A DNA stretch of 64,000 nucleotides, taken from contig JAPPLF010000061.1 in NCBI GenBank assembly GCA_028874215.1, positions 173,607-237,606 of the forward strand, read 5' to 3'. The stretch's first letter is position 1. Each line of letters begins with the position of its first letter. Shown here piece by piece: positions 17,954-25,954 of this stretch. Both the position numbers and the translations under genes were made by a program. Under the pieces are notes generated by a model. It saw only the letters and a list, made by a program, of their open reading frames with translations. It ran no database searches and was not told the DNA's origin. This DNA comes from Acidobacteriota bacterium (lineage in GTDB: Bacteria > Acidobacteriota > UBA6911 > RPQK01 > JAJDTT01).

Positions 17954-18691
17954 ATGGATCAGCACCACGAGTTCCTGTCGGCGACTCTCTTCAACCGCTA
18001 CATCGCGAACCCTCTGGCCGAGGCCCTGGGATTCCACGTGGACCACGACGTCCTTCCGGCCCATCTGGTCATGGTGATCTTCGTCTGCCTCATCCTCACC
18101 ACGGTCGCGCTTCTGGTGAGGAGGCGCCTGAGCGTGGAGAATCCGGGCGCGGTCCAACAGATGCTGGAGGTTCTGGTCGAAGGCCTGCTGGGATTGATGA
18201 AGGAGATCATCGGACCCGACGCACGCCGCTTCTTCCCCCTGATCGGGACGCTGTTCCTCTACATCCTGGCGGGCAACCTGCTGGGGCTCTTTCCCGGGTT
18301 CATGTCGCCCACCAGCAACATCAACATCACGGCGGCCTGCGGGATCCTCGTCTTCCTCTATTACAACTACCATGGGTTCCGGGTTCACGGCTTCGTCAAG
18401 TACATGGCCCACTTCGCGGGTCCGTCACTGGCCATCGCCCCGGTCCTTTTCGTGATCGAGATCATCAGCCACATGGCGCGGCCCTTCTCCCTCTCCGTCC
18501 GGCTCATGGGCAACATCTACGCCGAGGAGCTGATCGTCACCAACTTGAATCAACTGTTCCCCTTTGTGATCTCGATGCCGGTGATGGCCCTGGGCCTCTT
18601 TGCCGGCACGCTACAGGCCTTCATTTTCTCCGTCTTGACCATCGTCTACATCGCTGGTTCCGTGGAGCACGCACACGACGAAGAACACTGA
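17954..18691 (+). CDS. atpB: ATP synthase Fo subunit a
   Basis: 245 aa, five to six helices. The proton half-channel subunit facing the c-ring. The essential arginine lies in MARPFSLSVRLMGNIYAEEL, and the later helix carries the conserved Gln (FAGTLQAFIFSVLTIVYIAG). It is followed 54 nt later by atpE. No genes for subunits b, delta or F1 follow. Confidence 0.96.
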   Translation: MDQHHEFLSATLFNRYIANPLAEALGFHVDHDVLPAHLVMVIFVCLILTTVALLVRRRLSVENPGAVQQMLEVLVEGLLGLMKEIIGPDARRFFPLIGTLFLYILAGNLLGLFPGFMSPTSNINITAACGILVFLYYNYHGFRVHGFVKYMAHFAGPSLAIAPVLFVIEIISHMARPFSLSVRLMGNIYAEELIVTNLNQLFPFVISMPVMALGLFAGTLQAFIFSVLTIVYIAGSVEHAHDEEH

Positions 18692-18745
18692 TTCGGGCGC
18701 TCCATGCGACGGGCTCACACCTCAAACCTTGGAAGGAGTCATCTT

Positions 18746-19060
18746 ATGAACCGAAAGTTCGGCCTTCTGGCCATTGCTCTGGTCGTTGCCATCCTGCTGC
18801 CGGTGGTCTCCGTGCAGGCACAGTCGGAGGAAGGCGGCGCCTCCACAAGTCTGGAAATTCATTGGCTCGCCGTCGCCATGGCCATCGCCGCGGCCGGCTG
18901 CGGCTACGGTCAGAGCCGGGTCCTGACCGCCGCCTGCGAAGGCGTCTCCAGAAACCCCGGAGCCTCCGACACGATCCGCTTCTTCTTCATCCTGGGACTC
19001 GCCTTCATCGAGTTCCTGGCCCTTTTGACCTTCGTCGTCGTTCTTTTGGTGAGTGGGTAA
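18746..19060 (+). CDS. atpE: ATP synthase Fo subunit c, with N-terminal signal-like leader
   Basis: 104 aa, two-helix c-ring subunit, with about 24 extra N-terminal residues (MNRKFGLLAIALVVAILLPV, then VSVQAQ) that look like a cleavable signal. The loop ACEGVSRNPGASDTIR is the usual R-N-P turn, and the ion-binding carboxylate is the Glu in LGLAFIEFLALLTF. Absence of the ES/ET pair after it argues for protons over sodium. ATG at 18746 follows AAGGAG by 8 nt. A hairpin downstream may end the transcript. Confidence 0.94.
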   Translation: MNRKFGLLAIALVVAILLPVVSVQAQSEEGGASTSLEIHWLAVAMAIAAAGCGYGQSRVLTAACEGVSRNPGASDTIRFFFILGLAFIEFLALLTFVVVLLVSG

Positions 19061-19401
19061 CCACCCTTCGAGACCGCACGACGGCTCAAGAAAAGAGATA
19101 CGACCCCCGAGGCATTTTCCCAGGGGGTCGTGTCTTCGTCCTTCGGCGACACGGGAACCCTTTCCCGCCTCCTTTTTTCTGTGTCCGCTCCGAAATACTC
19201 CAAGTCCCAATACGGCTCCGGATGGTGGGCGAGCCGTCCAACGCCGGGCGGACCTGACGGTGATGGCATCGCTTCTCTCAGCGTGAAGACCGATCGCTTT
19301 CCATGGGCGCCCCCGGCATGGCGTTCATCCGAGTCCGGCAACCCTTGCTCCTCGAATTCCTCTCGGGGAGTCGCTTCTCCCCACTTGGAGAAGTTGTTAC
19401 A
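19061..19401. other. Gap between atpE and ccmE
   Basis: About 340 bp. It holds the hairpin at 19100-19131 and, at its right end, the possible -10 TACAAT (19398-19403). I see no convincing gene in either strand; the open frames lack family features and ribosome sites. Confidence 0.5.
19100..19131 (+). terminator. Hairpin after atpE
   Basis: Perfect 9-bp stem ACGACCCCC / GGGGGTCGT with a 14-nt loop, 39 nt after the atpE stop. It is followed by GTCTTCGTC, not a true T-run, so it may be a weak or factor-assisted terminator. Confidence 0.5.
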
Positions 19402-19866
19402 ATGGCCGGCACCATGTCCGTGTCCAGATTGCCAGCGCCCAAATTCATCGTGGCGGGCCTCTTGATCGTGGGCGCCGTGAGCTACCTGATGGTCAGCGGC
19501 TTCGACGACACCATGGTCTACTACTACACCCTGTCGGAGTTGATGGAAAAGAAGTCGGACCTCGCCGGCGTGGGGTTGCGCATCCATGGACATGTCTCAT
19601 CCGACTCCATCCGGATCGATCGGGAGCGGTCGCAAGTCGACTTCCTGGTGATGGAAAAGGAGACCACCAACACTCTTCCCGTCACCTATCAGGGGGTCAT
19701 CCCCGACACCTTCAAGGATGGGGCCGAGGTCGTGGTGGAAGGCACCTACCATGCCGGCCGGCACCATTTCCAAGCCACGTTCCTGATGGCCAAATGCCCC
19801 TCCAAATATGAGGGGGCTCAAACCGCTTCCTCCGGCAAGGACCAGACCTCCGACAGTCCGTATTGA
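19402..19866 (+). CDS. ccmE: Cytochrome c maturation haem chaperone CcmE, CXXXY variant
   Basis: 154 aa: one N-terminal membrane helix (about 14-34) and a periplasmic OB-fold barrel that accepts haem from CcmABCD and passes it to CcmF. Barrel segments are LRIHGHVSSDSIRIDRE, DFLVMEK, VTYQGVIPDTFKDGAEVVVE and HHFQATFLMAKCPSKYEG. In ordinary CcmE the haem ligand is a His in an HXXXY motif; here it is C132 with Y136 (CPSKY), the CXXXY form known from archaea and some sulfate reducers. The ATG at 19402 has GGAGAAG 8 nt upstream; an ATG at 19414 is an alternative. Confidence 0.88.
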   Translation: MAGTMSVSRLPAPKFIVAGLLIVGAVSYLMVSGFDDTMVYYYTLSELMEKKSDLAGVGLRIHGHVSSDSIRIDRERSQVDFLVMEKETTNTLPVTYQGVIPDTFKDGAEVVVEGTYHAGRHHFQATFLMAKCPSKYEGAQTASSGKDQTSDSPY

Positions 19867-19872
19867 CGGAAC

Positions 19873-21876
19873 ATGATTGAACTCGGTCGATATTGTCTGC
19901 TTGGCGGTCTAGCTCTGTCCGGGTACGGCGCCGTCGCGGCGGCCATCGCGGGACGCAGGAGGAACCTGGCACTGGCCCGGAGCGCCGAGAACAGCCTGGT
20001 AGCCGCGTTCGTGGTCGTGGTGGCGGCCTCCGCCTGTCTCATCCGTCTCCTCATGACGGACGATTTCCGCGTGCAATACGTCGCGAGCTACAGCGCCAGC
20101 AGCATTCCCACGGTCTACAAGTTCAGCGCGTTCTGGGGCGGCCAGTCAGGGAGCCTGCTCATGTGGGCGCTGGTCCTCGCCTTCTTCTGCCTGGTTGCGG
20201 TGATCCAGAACCGGGACAAGAACCGAAAGTTGATGCCCTATGCCACCGCGGTGATGGCCGGGACCCTGGGCTTCTTCATGCTCCTGTTGTCCTTTGCCAC
20301 CAACCCCTTCGACACCTTCCCCGCCGGAGCGGCACCTTCCGATGGCAACGGTCTCAATCCTCTGCTCCAAAACTCGTACATGGTGATCCATCCGCCGATT
20401 CTCTACCTGGGCTACATCGGCCTGACCATCCCCTTCGCCTTCGCCATGGCCGCTCTCATGTCCCGCACGCTGGACACCTCCTGGATCCGCGTGACCCGGC
20501 GCTGGACCCTGGTGGCCTGGATCTTCCTGACCATGGGCTTCACGCTGGGCGGGGTCTGGGCCTACGAGGAGCTGGGATGGGGAGGATACTGGGCGTGGGA
20601 CCCGGTGGAGAACTCCTCCTTCATGCCCTGGCTCTTCGCCACCGCCTTCCTGCACTCCATCATGATCACCGAGAAGAAGGGGATGCTGAAGCTGTGGAAC
20701 TTCATTCTGGTCCTGGTCGCCTTCGAGCTCTCCATCTTCGGCACCTTCATCACCCGGAGCGGCGTCATCTCATCGGTCCATTCCTTCGCCGTCTCCAACC
20801 TGGGACCGATGTTGGCGGTGTTCCTGTTGGTGTCGACCCTGTTCGGGGTCTTCTGGATCGTCCGTAGATCGGATCAGCTCCGGAGCGAGCAGAAGATGAA
20901 GTCCTTCCTCTCGCGGGAAGCGACCTTCCTGCTGAACAACCTGCTGTTCGTCTCCATCTGCTTCGCCATCTTCTGGGGCACCGTCTTTCCCATCGTCACC
21001 GAGTGGGTCCTGGGGGGCGAGAAGATCACGGTGGCGGCGCCCTTCTTCAACCAGGTCACCTGGCCCCTGGCCCTGACCCTCCTGGCGCTCACCGGTATCT
21101 GCCCGCTGATCGCCTGGAGAAAGGCCTCCCTCAAGAATTTCCAGCGGAACTTCCTGATCCCGCTGGCCGGCGGGCTGCTCTTTGGAGGACTGGCCCTTTT
21201 CCTGGGCGTGCGGAGCATGATCCCTCTGCTCTTCTATTCCGCCTCCGGCTTCGTGGCCTTCTGCGTCTTCTTCGAGTTCTACAAGGGCGCCCGGGCCCGC
21301 CAGGGCATACGGTCCTCATCGTTCCTGGTCGCCCTGAAGGACCTGACCCTCATGAACAAGCGCCGCTACGGCGGCTTCATCATCCACCTGGGGGTCGTCG
21401 TGGCCTTCATCGGCATCATTTCCAGCTCGTTTTTCTCCTCGGAGGAGCTGGTCACCGTGAACCGGGGCGAGGAATTCAAGCTGGGGCAGTACACCCTCAA
21501 GTTCCATGAGCTGGTCCAGAGAGCGGACCCGGAAAAGGACGTGGTCTACGCCCGGATCAGCGGATACGAGAACCAGGAGCCCATCGGCAACTTCTTTCCG
21601 CAGAAACATTTTCACCACAAGGGCCAGCAACCCCAGAGCGAAGTGGCGATTCGGCGCACCCTCATGGACGATGTCTACTTGGTTCTGTCCGGCTACAACG
21701 AAGACCTGACCCAGGCGACGTTCCACGTCTTCCTGAACCCCATGGTGCAGTGGGTCTGGATCGGCATCGGCATCATGGTCCTGGCCGGAGTCTTCCTCTT
21801 TTTCCCGGACAAGAAGCCGGTTGCGCGAGCCCGCGTGCGACGCCGGAGGAAGAGAATTCGGACGGAAGCCGCCTGA
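19873..21876 (+). CDS. ccmF: Haem lyase CcmF/NrfE family
   Basis: 667 aa, about 14-15 membrane helices. Attaches haem from CcmE to apocytochrome c. The WWD haem-handling domain is WAYEELGWGGYWAWDPVENS followed by SFMPWL (about residues 230-255), with conserved histidines in SYMVIHPPILYLGY and AFLHSIMITEKKG. Long soluble segments near the C-terminus include the region VTVNRGEEFKLGQYTLKFHE. It starts 6 nt after ccmE. Confidence 0.96.
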   Translation: MIELGRYCLLGGLALSGYGAVAAAIAGRRRNLALARSAENSLVAAFVVVVAASACLIRLLMTDDFRVQYVASYSASSIPTVYKFSAFWGGQSGSLLMWALVLAFFCLVAVIQNRDKNRKLMPYATAVMAGTLGFFMLLLSFATNPFDTFPAGAAPSDGNGLNPLLQNSYMVIHPPILYLGYIGLTIPFAFAMAALMSRTLDTSWIRVTRRWTLVAWIFLTMGFTLGGVWAYEELGWGGYWAWDPVENSSFMPWLFATAFLHSIMITEKKGMLKLWNFILVLVAFELSIFGTFITRSGVISSVHSFAVSNLGPMLAVFLLVSTLFGVFWIVRRSDQLRSEQKMKSFLSREATFLLNNLLFVSICFAIFWGTVFPIVTEWVLGGEKITVAAPFFNQVTWPLALTLLALTGICPLIAWRKASLKNFQRNFLIPLAGGLLFGGLALFLGVRSMIPLLFYSASGFVAFCVFFEFYKGARARQGIRSSSFLVALKDLTLMNKRRYGGFIIHLGVVVAFIGIISSSFFSSEELVTVNRGEEFKLGQYTLKFHELVQRADPEKDVVYARISGYENQEPIGNFFPQKHFHHKGQQPQSEVAIRRTLMDDVYLVLSGYNEDLTQATFHVFLNPMVQWVWIGIGIMVLAGVFLFFPDKKPVARARVRRRRKRIRTEAA

Positions 21877-21916
21877 TCCCGAAGCGGCGGATTTCTACCC
21901 CTTGCGAGGAGTCTTC

Positions 21917-22228
21917 ATGGAGCTGATCATCGCTCCCATTCTTTTCATCGGAATGGTCCTTTACGTGGCCTATCCCCTGCTGTGGGGGGAGACCAAAACG
22001 GGACCTCCCCCGGAAGCGCCCCGGACCGACCGCCAGGCGGTCCTGCGGGAGAAGGAGGATGTCGTCTCCGACCTGAAGGACATCGAGATGGATTTCCGAA
22101 TGGGCAAGCTTTCGTCCCGGGACTACGAGGAATTGAAGTCCGAATACGAGGAGAGAGCCGTGGAGGTCTTCGAGCAGGTCGAGGCGCTTGAGCGGAAGCG
22201 GAAAAAGACCCGGAAGACCAGGGCCTGA
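21917..22228 (+). CDS. Short CcmI-like membrane protein
   Basis: 103 aa: one N-terminal helix (MELIIAPILFIGMVLYVAYP) followed by a charged coiled-coil segment (about 45-103) with LREKEDVVSDLKDIEMDFRM and DYEELKSEYEERAVEVFEQVE. This is the layout of the N-terminal part of CcmI/CycH, which helps present apocytochrome. No TPR region follows, so function is inferred from location. ATG chosen because GAGGAG precedes it by 6 nt; its TGA overlaps the ccmA start. Confidence 0.7.
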   Translation: MELIIAPILFIGMVLYVAYPLLWGETKTGPPPEAPRTDRQAVLREKEDVVSDLKDIEMDFRMGKLSSRDYEELKSEYEERAVEVFEQVEALERKRKKTRKTRA

Positions 22229-22950
22229 TGGCGCTGCGCATCTCCAACCTCACCAAGCGGTTCGGAGCCTTTCGGGCCGTCTCGGACCTGACCCTCGAGA
22301 TCGAAAAGGGCCAATTCGCCGCCCTGTTCGGGCCCAACGGCGCCGGGAAGACGACCCTGCTGAAACTCGTCGCCGGCCTGCTCAAGCCGACGAGCGGAAC
22401 CATCTCCCTCCGATTCAACGGGTCCGGAGCGGGACGGCGCAATGTCGGCTACGTATCCCACCAAAGCCTGCTCTACCAGGAAATGTCCGGGATGGAAAAT
22501 CTGTTGTTCTACTCGCGGCTCTACGGCGTCGCCCGGCCACGGGAACGGTCCCGCAGGGTGCTGGAGAGGATGGGACTCGCCGGAGCTGGAGAGCAATTGG
22601 TCCGGGAGTACTCCAGGGGCATGAAGCAGCGGCTGACATTGGGCCGTGCGCTCCTGCACGAGCCCACCCTGCTGCTGCTGGACGAGCCCTACGTGGGTCT
22701 GGACCAGCAGGGGAACCGGCTCCTGACGAGCATTCTCCGAAGTCTCAGGGATGGAACCCACACCGTACTTCTCGTGACTCATAATTTGGCGGAGGGCCTG
22801 GAGCTTTGCGACCGGGTCCTGATTCAACACCGGGGTTCCCTGGTGTACGACCGTTCCTCCGACGGTCTGGGACGGCGCGAGGTTGAGGCGGCGTACCTGG
22901 GAGCCGTGGAGGGGGAGGGAACGGCATCCCGTTCCGGGTCACGGGAGTGA
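22228..22950 (+). CDS. ccmA: Haem exporter ATPase CcmA
   Basis: 240 aa ABC ATPase that releases haem-loaded CcmE from CcmC. Walker A is FGPNGAGKTTLLKLVAG (about 35-51), the signature is the degenerate EYSRGMKQRL seen in CcmA, Walker B is LLLLDEPYVGLD, and the switch His lies in LLVTHNLAEG. Start overlaps the previous stop as TGATG. The partner permease ccmB is 1.3 kb downstream, separated by a nucleoside transporter gene. Confidence 0.9.
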   Translation: MALRISNLTKRFGAFRAVSDLTLEIEKGQFAALFGPNGAGKTTLLKLVAGLLKPTSGTISLRFNGSGAGRRNVGYVSHQSLLYQEMSGMENLLFYSRLYGVARPRERSRRVLERMGLAGAGEQLVREYSRGMKQRLTLGRALLHEPTLLLLDEPYVGLDQQGNRLLTSILRSLRDGTHTVLLVTHNLAEGLELCDRVLIQHRGSLVYDRSSDGLGRREVEAAYLGAVEGEGTASRSGSRE

Positions 22951-22993
22951 TGCCGGCGAAGCTGCCCATCTTGTGCCGGCGGGATCTTGAGTC

Positions 22994-24292
22994 ATGAGTT
23001 GGTGGAACCTCTACTCGGCGCTTGGATGCTGCACGCTGGTCTTCCTGGCCTGGCTCAGTTCCACCAATCGGCGCGGCGTCTCGTGGAGAACGTCGGCGGC
23101 CGCCGCCGCCACCGTGGCGGTCATGGGAATCCTGGTCTTCTGGTGGCCCTTTTTCCGGGTCTGCCTGGTGGCCCTCAACGGCGCCGTGACCACTCTGCTC
23201 AACGCCTCCGGCGCCGGCGCACGATTCCTCTTCGGTCCTCTGGCGGCCGGTCCGGGACAGGAGGAATCCCTGGGCTTCATCCTGGCCTTCCAGGTCTTCC
23301 CGGCCGTGGTCTTCTTCTCGGTGATCGTCTCTCTGCTCTATCACTTCGGAGTCCTTCCCTTCGTGGTGAGAAACATCGCCCGATGGGTTCACCGGGGATT
23401 CGGCATCAGCGGGGCCGAAGCCCTGGCCACCAGCAGCAACCTGTTCGTCGGCGTCGAATCGACGCTGACGGTCCGGCCCTTTCTGGAGCGCATGACCCGA
23501 TCCGAATTGACGATGGTCCTGGCGTCGGGCCTCTCCACCATCGCCAGCTCGGTTCTGGCCGTCTACGCCGGTCTCCTGGAGCCCGTCTTTCCCTATATCG
23601 CCGGGCATTTGATCTCCGCGTCGGTGCTCTCCATTCCCGCGGCCGTTCTGATGTCCAAGATCATCGTCCCGGAAGAAGAAGAGCCTCAGACCCGGCGCAC
23701 CGTACCTCCCATGAAGGATTTCGCCGGGTCTCCAAACTGGATGGGAAGCCTCATCCAGGGCGCCAACGACGGCGTCCGCCTGTCGGTGGGAGTCGGCGCC
23801 CTCCTGATCGGAATGCTGGGATTGGTCGAGCTGCTGGACGTGATCTTGGGAACGACGGCGGGCTGGGTCTCGAACCTGACGCTCCAGAAGGAACTGGATC
23901 TCACGCTGCGGACACTCTTGAGCTGGGTCGCCTATCCCCTGGTTCTCTGTCTGGGGCTGACGCCGGACGAGTGGCCCGTCGCCGCCCGGCTCATCGGCGA
24001 ACGCTGGATCCTGACCGAGGTGGTGGCCTACCAGGACCTGGCGAGTGTGGTCGCGGCGGGCGAGCTCTCGCCCCGAGGCCTCATGGTCCTGAGCTATGCC
24101 CTCTGCGGTTTCACTCACGTGCCTTCCGTGGCCATCTTCGCCGGGGGGCTGTCGGTGCTGGTCCCGGCTCGAAGAAACGACTTGGCCCGCCTCAGTTGGC
24201 CCGCCCTCTGGGCGGCCACACTTGCCACGCTCATGACCGGAGCGGCGGCGGGAGTCTTTTATCACGGTCAGGAAGGGTTGATGGGGCTTTGA
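22994..24292 (+). CDS. Concentrative nucleoside transporter (CNT/NupC family)
   Basis: 432 aa, about 10 membrane helices. Sodium- or proton-driven nucleoside uptake at the inner membrane. Family-defining stretches are SVIVSLLYHFGVLPFVVRNI, GISGAEALATSSNLFVGVES (the nucleoside and ion site), RMTRSELTMVLASGLSTIAS and SYALCGFTHVPSVAIFAGGL. It lies between ccmA and ccmB on the same strand and its stop overlaps the ccmB start, so it is an insert in the cytochrome maturation operon. Confidence 0.92.
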   Translation: MSWWNLYSALGCCTLVFLAWLSSTNRRGVSWRTSAAAAATVAVMGILVFWWPFFRVCLVALNGAVTTLLNASGAGARFLFGPLAAGPGQEESLGFILAFQVFPAVVFFSVIVSLLYHFGVLPFVVRNIARWVHRGFGISGAEALATSSNLFVGVESTLTVRPFLERMTRSELTMVLASGLSTIASSVLAVYAGLLEPVFPYIAGHLISASVLSIPAAVLMSKIIVPEEEEPQTRRTVPPMKDFAGSPNWMGSLIQGANDGVRLSVGVGALLIGMLGLVELLDVILGTTAGWVSNLTLQKELDLTLRTLLSWVAYPLVLCLGLTPDEWPVAARLIGERWILTEVVAYQDLASVVAAGELSPRGLMVLSYALCGFTHVPSVAIFAGGLSVLVPARRNDLARLSWPALWAATLATLMTGAAAGVFYHGQEGLMGL

Positions 24293-24990
24293 GTCCCATT
24301 CGAAGCGTGCTGGACGGGCTGGGCCTGATCTGGACGCTGGCCGAGAAGGATCTTCGAATCGAATTCAGATCCCGCCAGGCCTTCTTCACCACCCTCTTCT
24401 TCTCTTTCCTGATCCTGATGGTGTTCAGCTTCGCGTTCGACCCGGCGAGCGAGGCCACGCGGAAGGCGGCTCCGGGCATTCTCTGGGTGGCCCTGATCTT
24501 TCCCGGCGTGATTCAGCTCAATCGCTCGTTCCAATCGGAAAGAGAGGACGGGACGCTGCTCGGGATTCTCGTTTCGCCCATGGACCGGGGACTCATCTTT
24601 TTCGGCAAGTTCCTGGCCAATTGGATCTTCCTGTTGGCCGTCGACCTGTTGACCCTGGCCATCTTCATGGTCATTTTCAAGTTTTCCCCGACCCCGGCCA
24701 CGCTCTGGATGCTGCTTTTGATTCTCCTCTCCAGCCTGGGATTCTCTGCCGTGGGAACATTGTTCGGCGCCATGGTCTCCAGCATCCGGACCCGGGAGGT
24801 CCTGCTTCCCATACTGCTGTTTCCCATCGTCATTCCGGTGATCCTGGCGGCGGTGAACGGCAGCACGGAGGTTCTGCTGGGGGAAAAGTTCCGCTTATTC
24901 TTCCAATGGATTAAGATACTGGTCGCCTTTGACGTGATCTTCCTGGCGGCCTCTTATCTGGTGTTCGAGTATGTGGTCGAAGAATCTTGA
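24289..24990 (+). CDS. ccmB: Haem exporter permease CcmB
   Basis: 233 aa, six predicted helices. ABC-type membrane partner of CcmA. Recognisable segments are EKDLRIEFRSRQAFFTTLFF, SFQSEREDGTLLGILVSPMD and ILLFPIVIPVILAAV. The TTG at 24289 overlaps the transporter stop as TTGA; a GTG at 24307 is an alternative. The 3' end overlaps ccmC by 20 nt. Confidence 0.88.
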   Translation: MSPIRSVLDGLGLIWTLAEKDLRIEFRSRQAFFTTLFFSFLILMVFSFAFDPASEATRKAAPGILWVALIFPGVIQLNRSFQSEREDGTLLGILVSPMDRGLIFFGKFLANWIFLLAVDLLTLAIFMVIFKFSPTPATLWMLLLILLSSLGFSAVGTLFGAMVSSIRTREVLLPILLFPIVIPVILAAVNGSTEVLLGEKFRLFFQWIKILVAFDVIFLAASYLVFEYVVEES

Positions 24991-25693
24991 TGCGGACCGG
25001 CGGACGATTCGCCGTTACACGGCTTGGGCCGGACGGCTCATGGCGCCGGCCTACCTTCTGGGAGCGTTGGCCCTCTACGCCGCATTCCTGTACGCCCCCA
25101 CGGAGCAGGTCATGGGGGACGTTCAGCGGATCTTCTACTTCCACGTGGGGTCCGCCTGGAACGCCTTTCTGGCCTTTCTGGTCGTCTTCCTGGCCAGTAT
25201 CGCGTATCTCAAGACCCGGCGCGTCAAATGGGACCAGTTGGCCGTGGCGTCCACCGAGGTGGGCGTGGTGTTCACGACCATCACCTTGGTCACCGGGTCG
25301 ATCTGGGCCAAGCCGATCTGGTACACCTGGTGGCCGGTGGGCGATCCGCGGGTCACGACCACGCTGGTGTTGTGGCTGATGTACGTCTCGTACCTCATCC
25401 TCCGGAGCAGCCTTCCCGAGGGGGATCAGAAATACAAATTCTGCGCCGTGCTGGGCATCGTCGGTTTCATCAACGTCCCCATCGTCTGGATGTCCATCCG
25501 CTGGTGGAGGACCCACCATCCCGTGGTCATCACTTCCAGCGGCACGAATCTGGAGTCGAGGATGGAGGACGCGCTGATGATCTCCGTATTCGCTTTCGCG
25601 GCCCTCTATTCGGTCCTTCTTTGCTTGAGAACATCCATGCGTCTCCAAGAGCGCGTGACTCGGGAAATGGAAGCGGAGGTTCTGGCCAAATGA
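24971..25693 (+). CDS. ccmC: Haem transfer protein CcmC
   Basis: 240 aa, six helices. Loads haem onto CcmE. The WWD-type haem-binding loop is GSIWAKPIWYTWWPVGDPRV (about 114-133), flanked by conserved histidines in QRIFYFHVGSAW and RTHHPVVI. The start lies inside the ccmB 3' end. A 53-codon CcmD-type gene follows 13 nt later. Confidence 0.94.
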   Translation: MWSKNLDADRRTIRRYTAWAGRLMAPAYLLGALALYAAFLYAPTEQVMGDVQRIFYFHVGSAWNAFLAFLVVFLASIAYLKTRRVKWDQLAVASTEVGVVFTTITLVTGSIWAKPIWYTWWPVGDPRVTTTLVLWLMYVSYLILRSSLPEGDQKYKFCAVLGIVGFINVPIVWMSIRWWRTHHPVVITSSGTNLESRMEDALMISVFAFAALYSVLLCLRTSMRLQERVTREMEAEVLAK

Positions 25694-25706
25694 TGGAGAA
25701 CGGATC

Positions 25707-25868
25707 ATGATCGGCTATCTCTTCGCCGCCTACATGGTCATCTGGACCCTGCTGTTTGCCTACCTTCTCCATATCGCCCGGTCCCAGCGCCGGCTGGGGC
25801 GGCGGCTGGATGCGCTGTCCGCGGAGATCCAGGACCGCGGCGGCACTTCCGGCGGCTCCAAGTCCTGA
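25707..25868 (+). CDS. ccmD: CcmD-family small membrane protein
   Basis: 53 aa: one helix MIGYLFAAYMVIWTLLFAYL followed by a charged tail with RSQRRLGRRLDALSAEI. Matches the short alternative CcmD proteins that stabilise the CcmABC-CcmE complex, and sits in the expected place after ccmC. Last gene of the ccm operon; a hairpin follows 3 nt after the stop. Confidence 0.8.
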   Translation: MIGYLFAAYMVIWTLLFAYLLHIARSQRRLGRRLDALSAEIQDRGGTSGGSKS

Positions 25869-25871
25869 CTC

Positions 25872-25892
25872 AAGGGCGGGACATCCGCCCTT
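25872..25892 (+). terminator. Hairpin closing the ccm operon
   Basis: Perfect 8-bp stem AAGGGCGG / CCGCCCTT with loop GACAT. It overlaps by 2 nt the -35 box of the dnaK promoter, and no T-run follows, so it could also act on dnaK transcription. Confidence 0.5.
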
Positions 25893-25919
25893 GACAGCCC
25901 CGATTTCGAATCTTACTAG
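25891..25919 (+). promoter_or_regulatory. Candidate dnaK promoter
   Basis: Perfect TTGACA (25891-25896), 17-bp spacer, TACTAG (25914-25919). No CIRCE inverted repeat (TTAGCACTC type) was found, so HrcA control is not supported by the sequence. Confidence 0.5.
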
Positions 25920-25954
25920 TCATTAGCGAATAGACACGCAGGAGGAAGACCGAA

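Noticed and set aside
19303..19401. A longer ccmE start at 19303
   Set aside because: It would add 33 poorly hydrophobic residues before the membrane anchor; the ATG at 19402 has a well-spaced ribosome site.
22987..24288. Upstream part of the frame containing ccmB, apparently a 667-residue protein
   Set aside because: The first 434 codons are the nucleoside transporter gene in the wrong frame; only the last 233 codons match CcmB.
25900..25954. CIRCE heat-shock operator ahead of dnaK
   Set aside because: TTAGCGAAT is present but no matching inverted arm at the required spacing.
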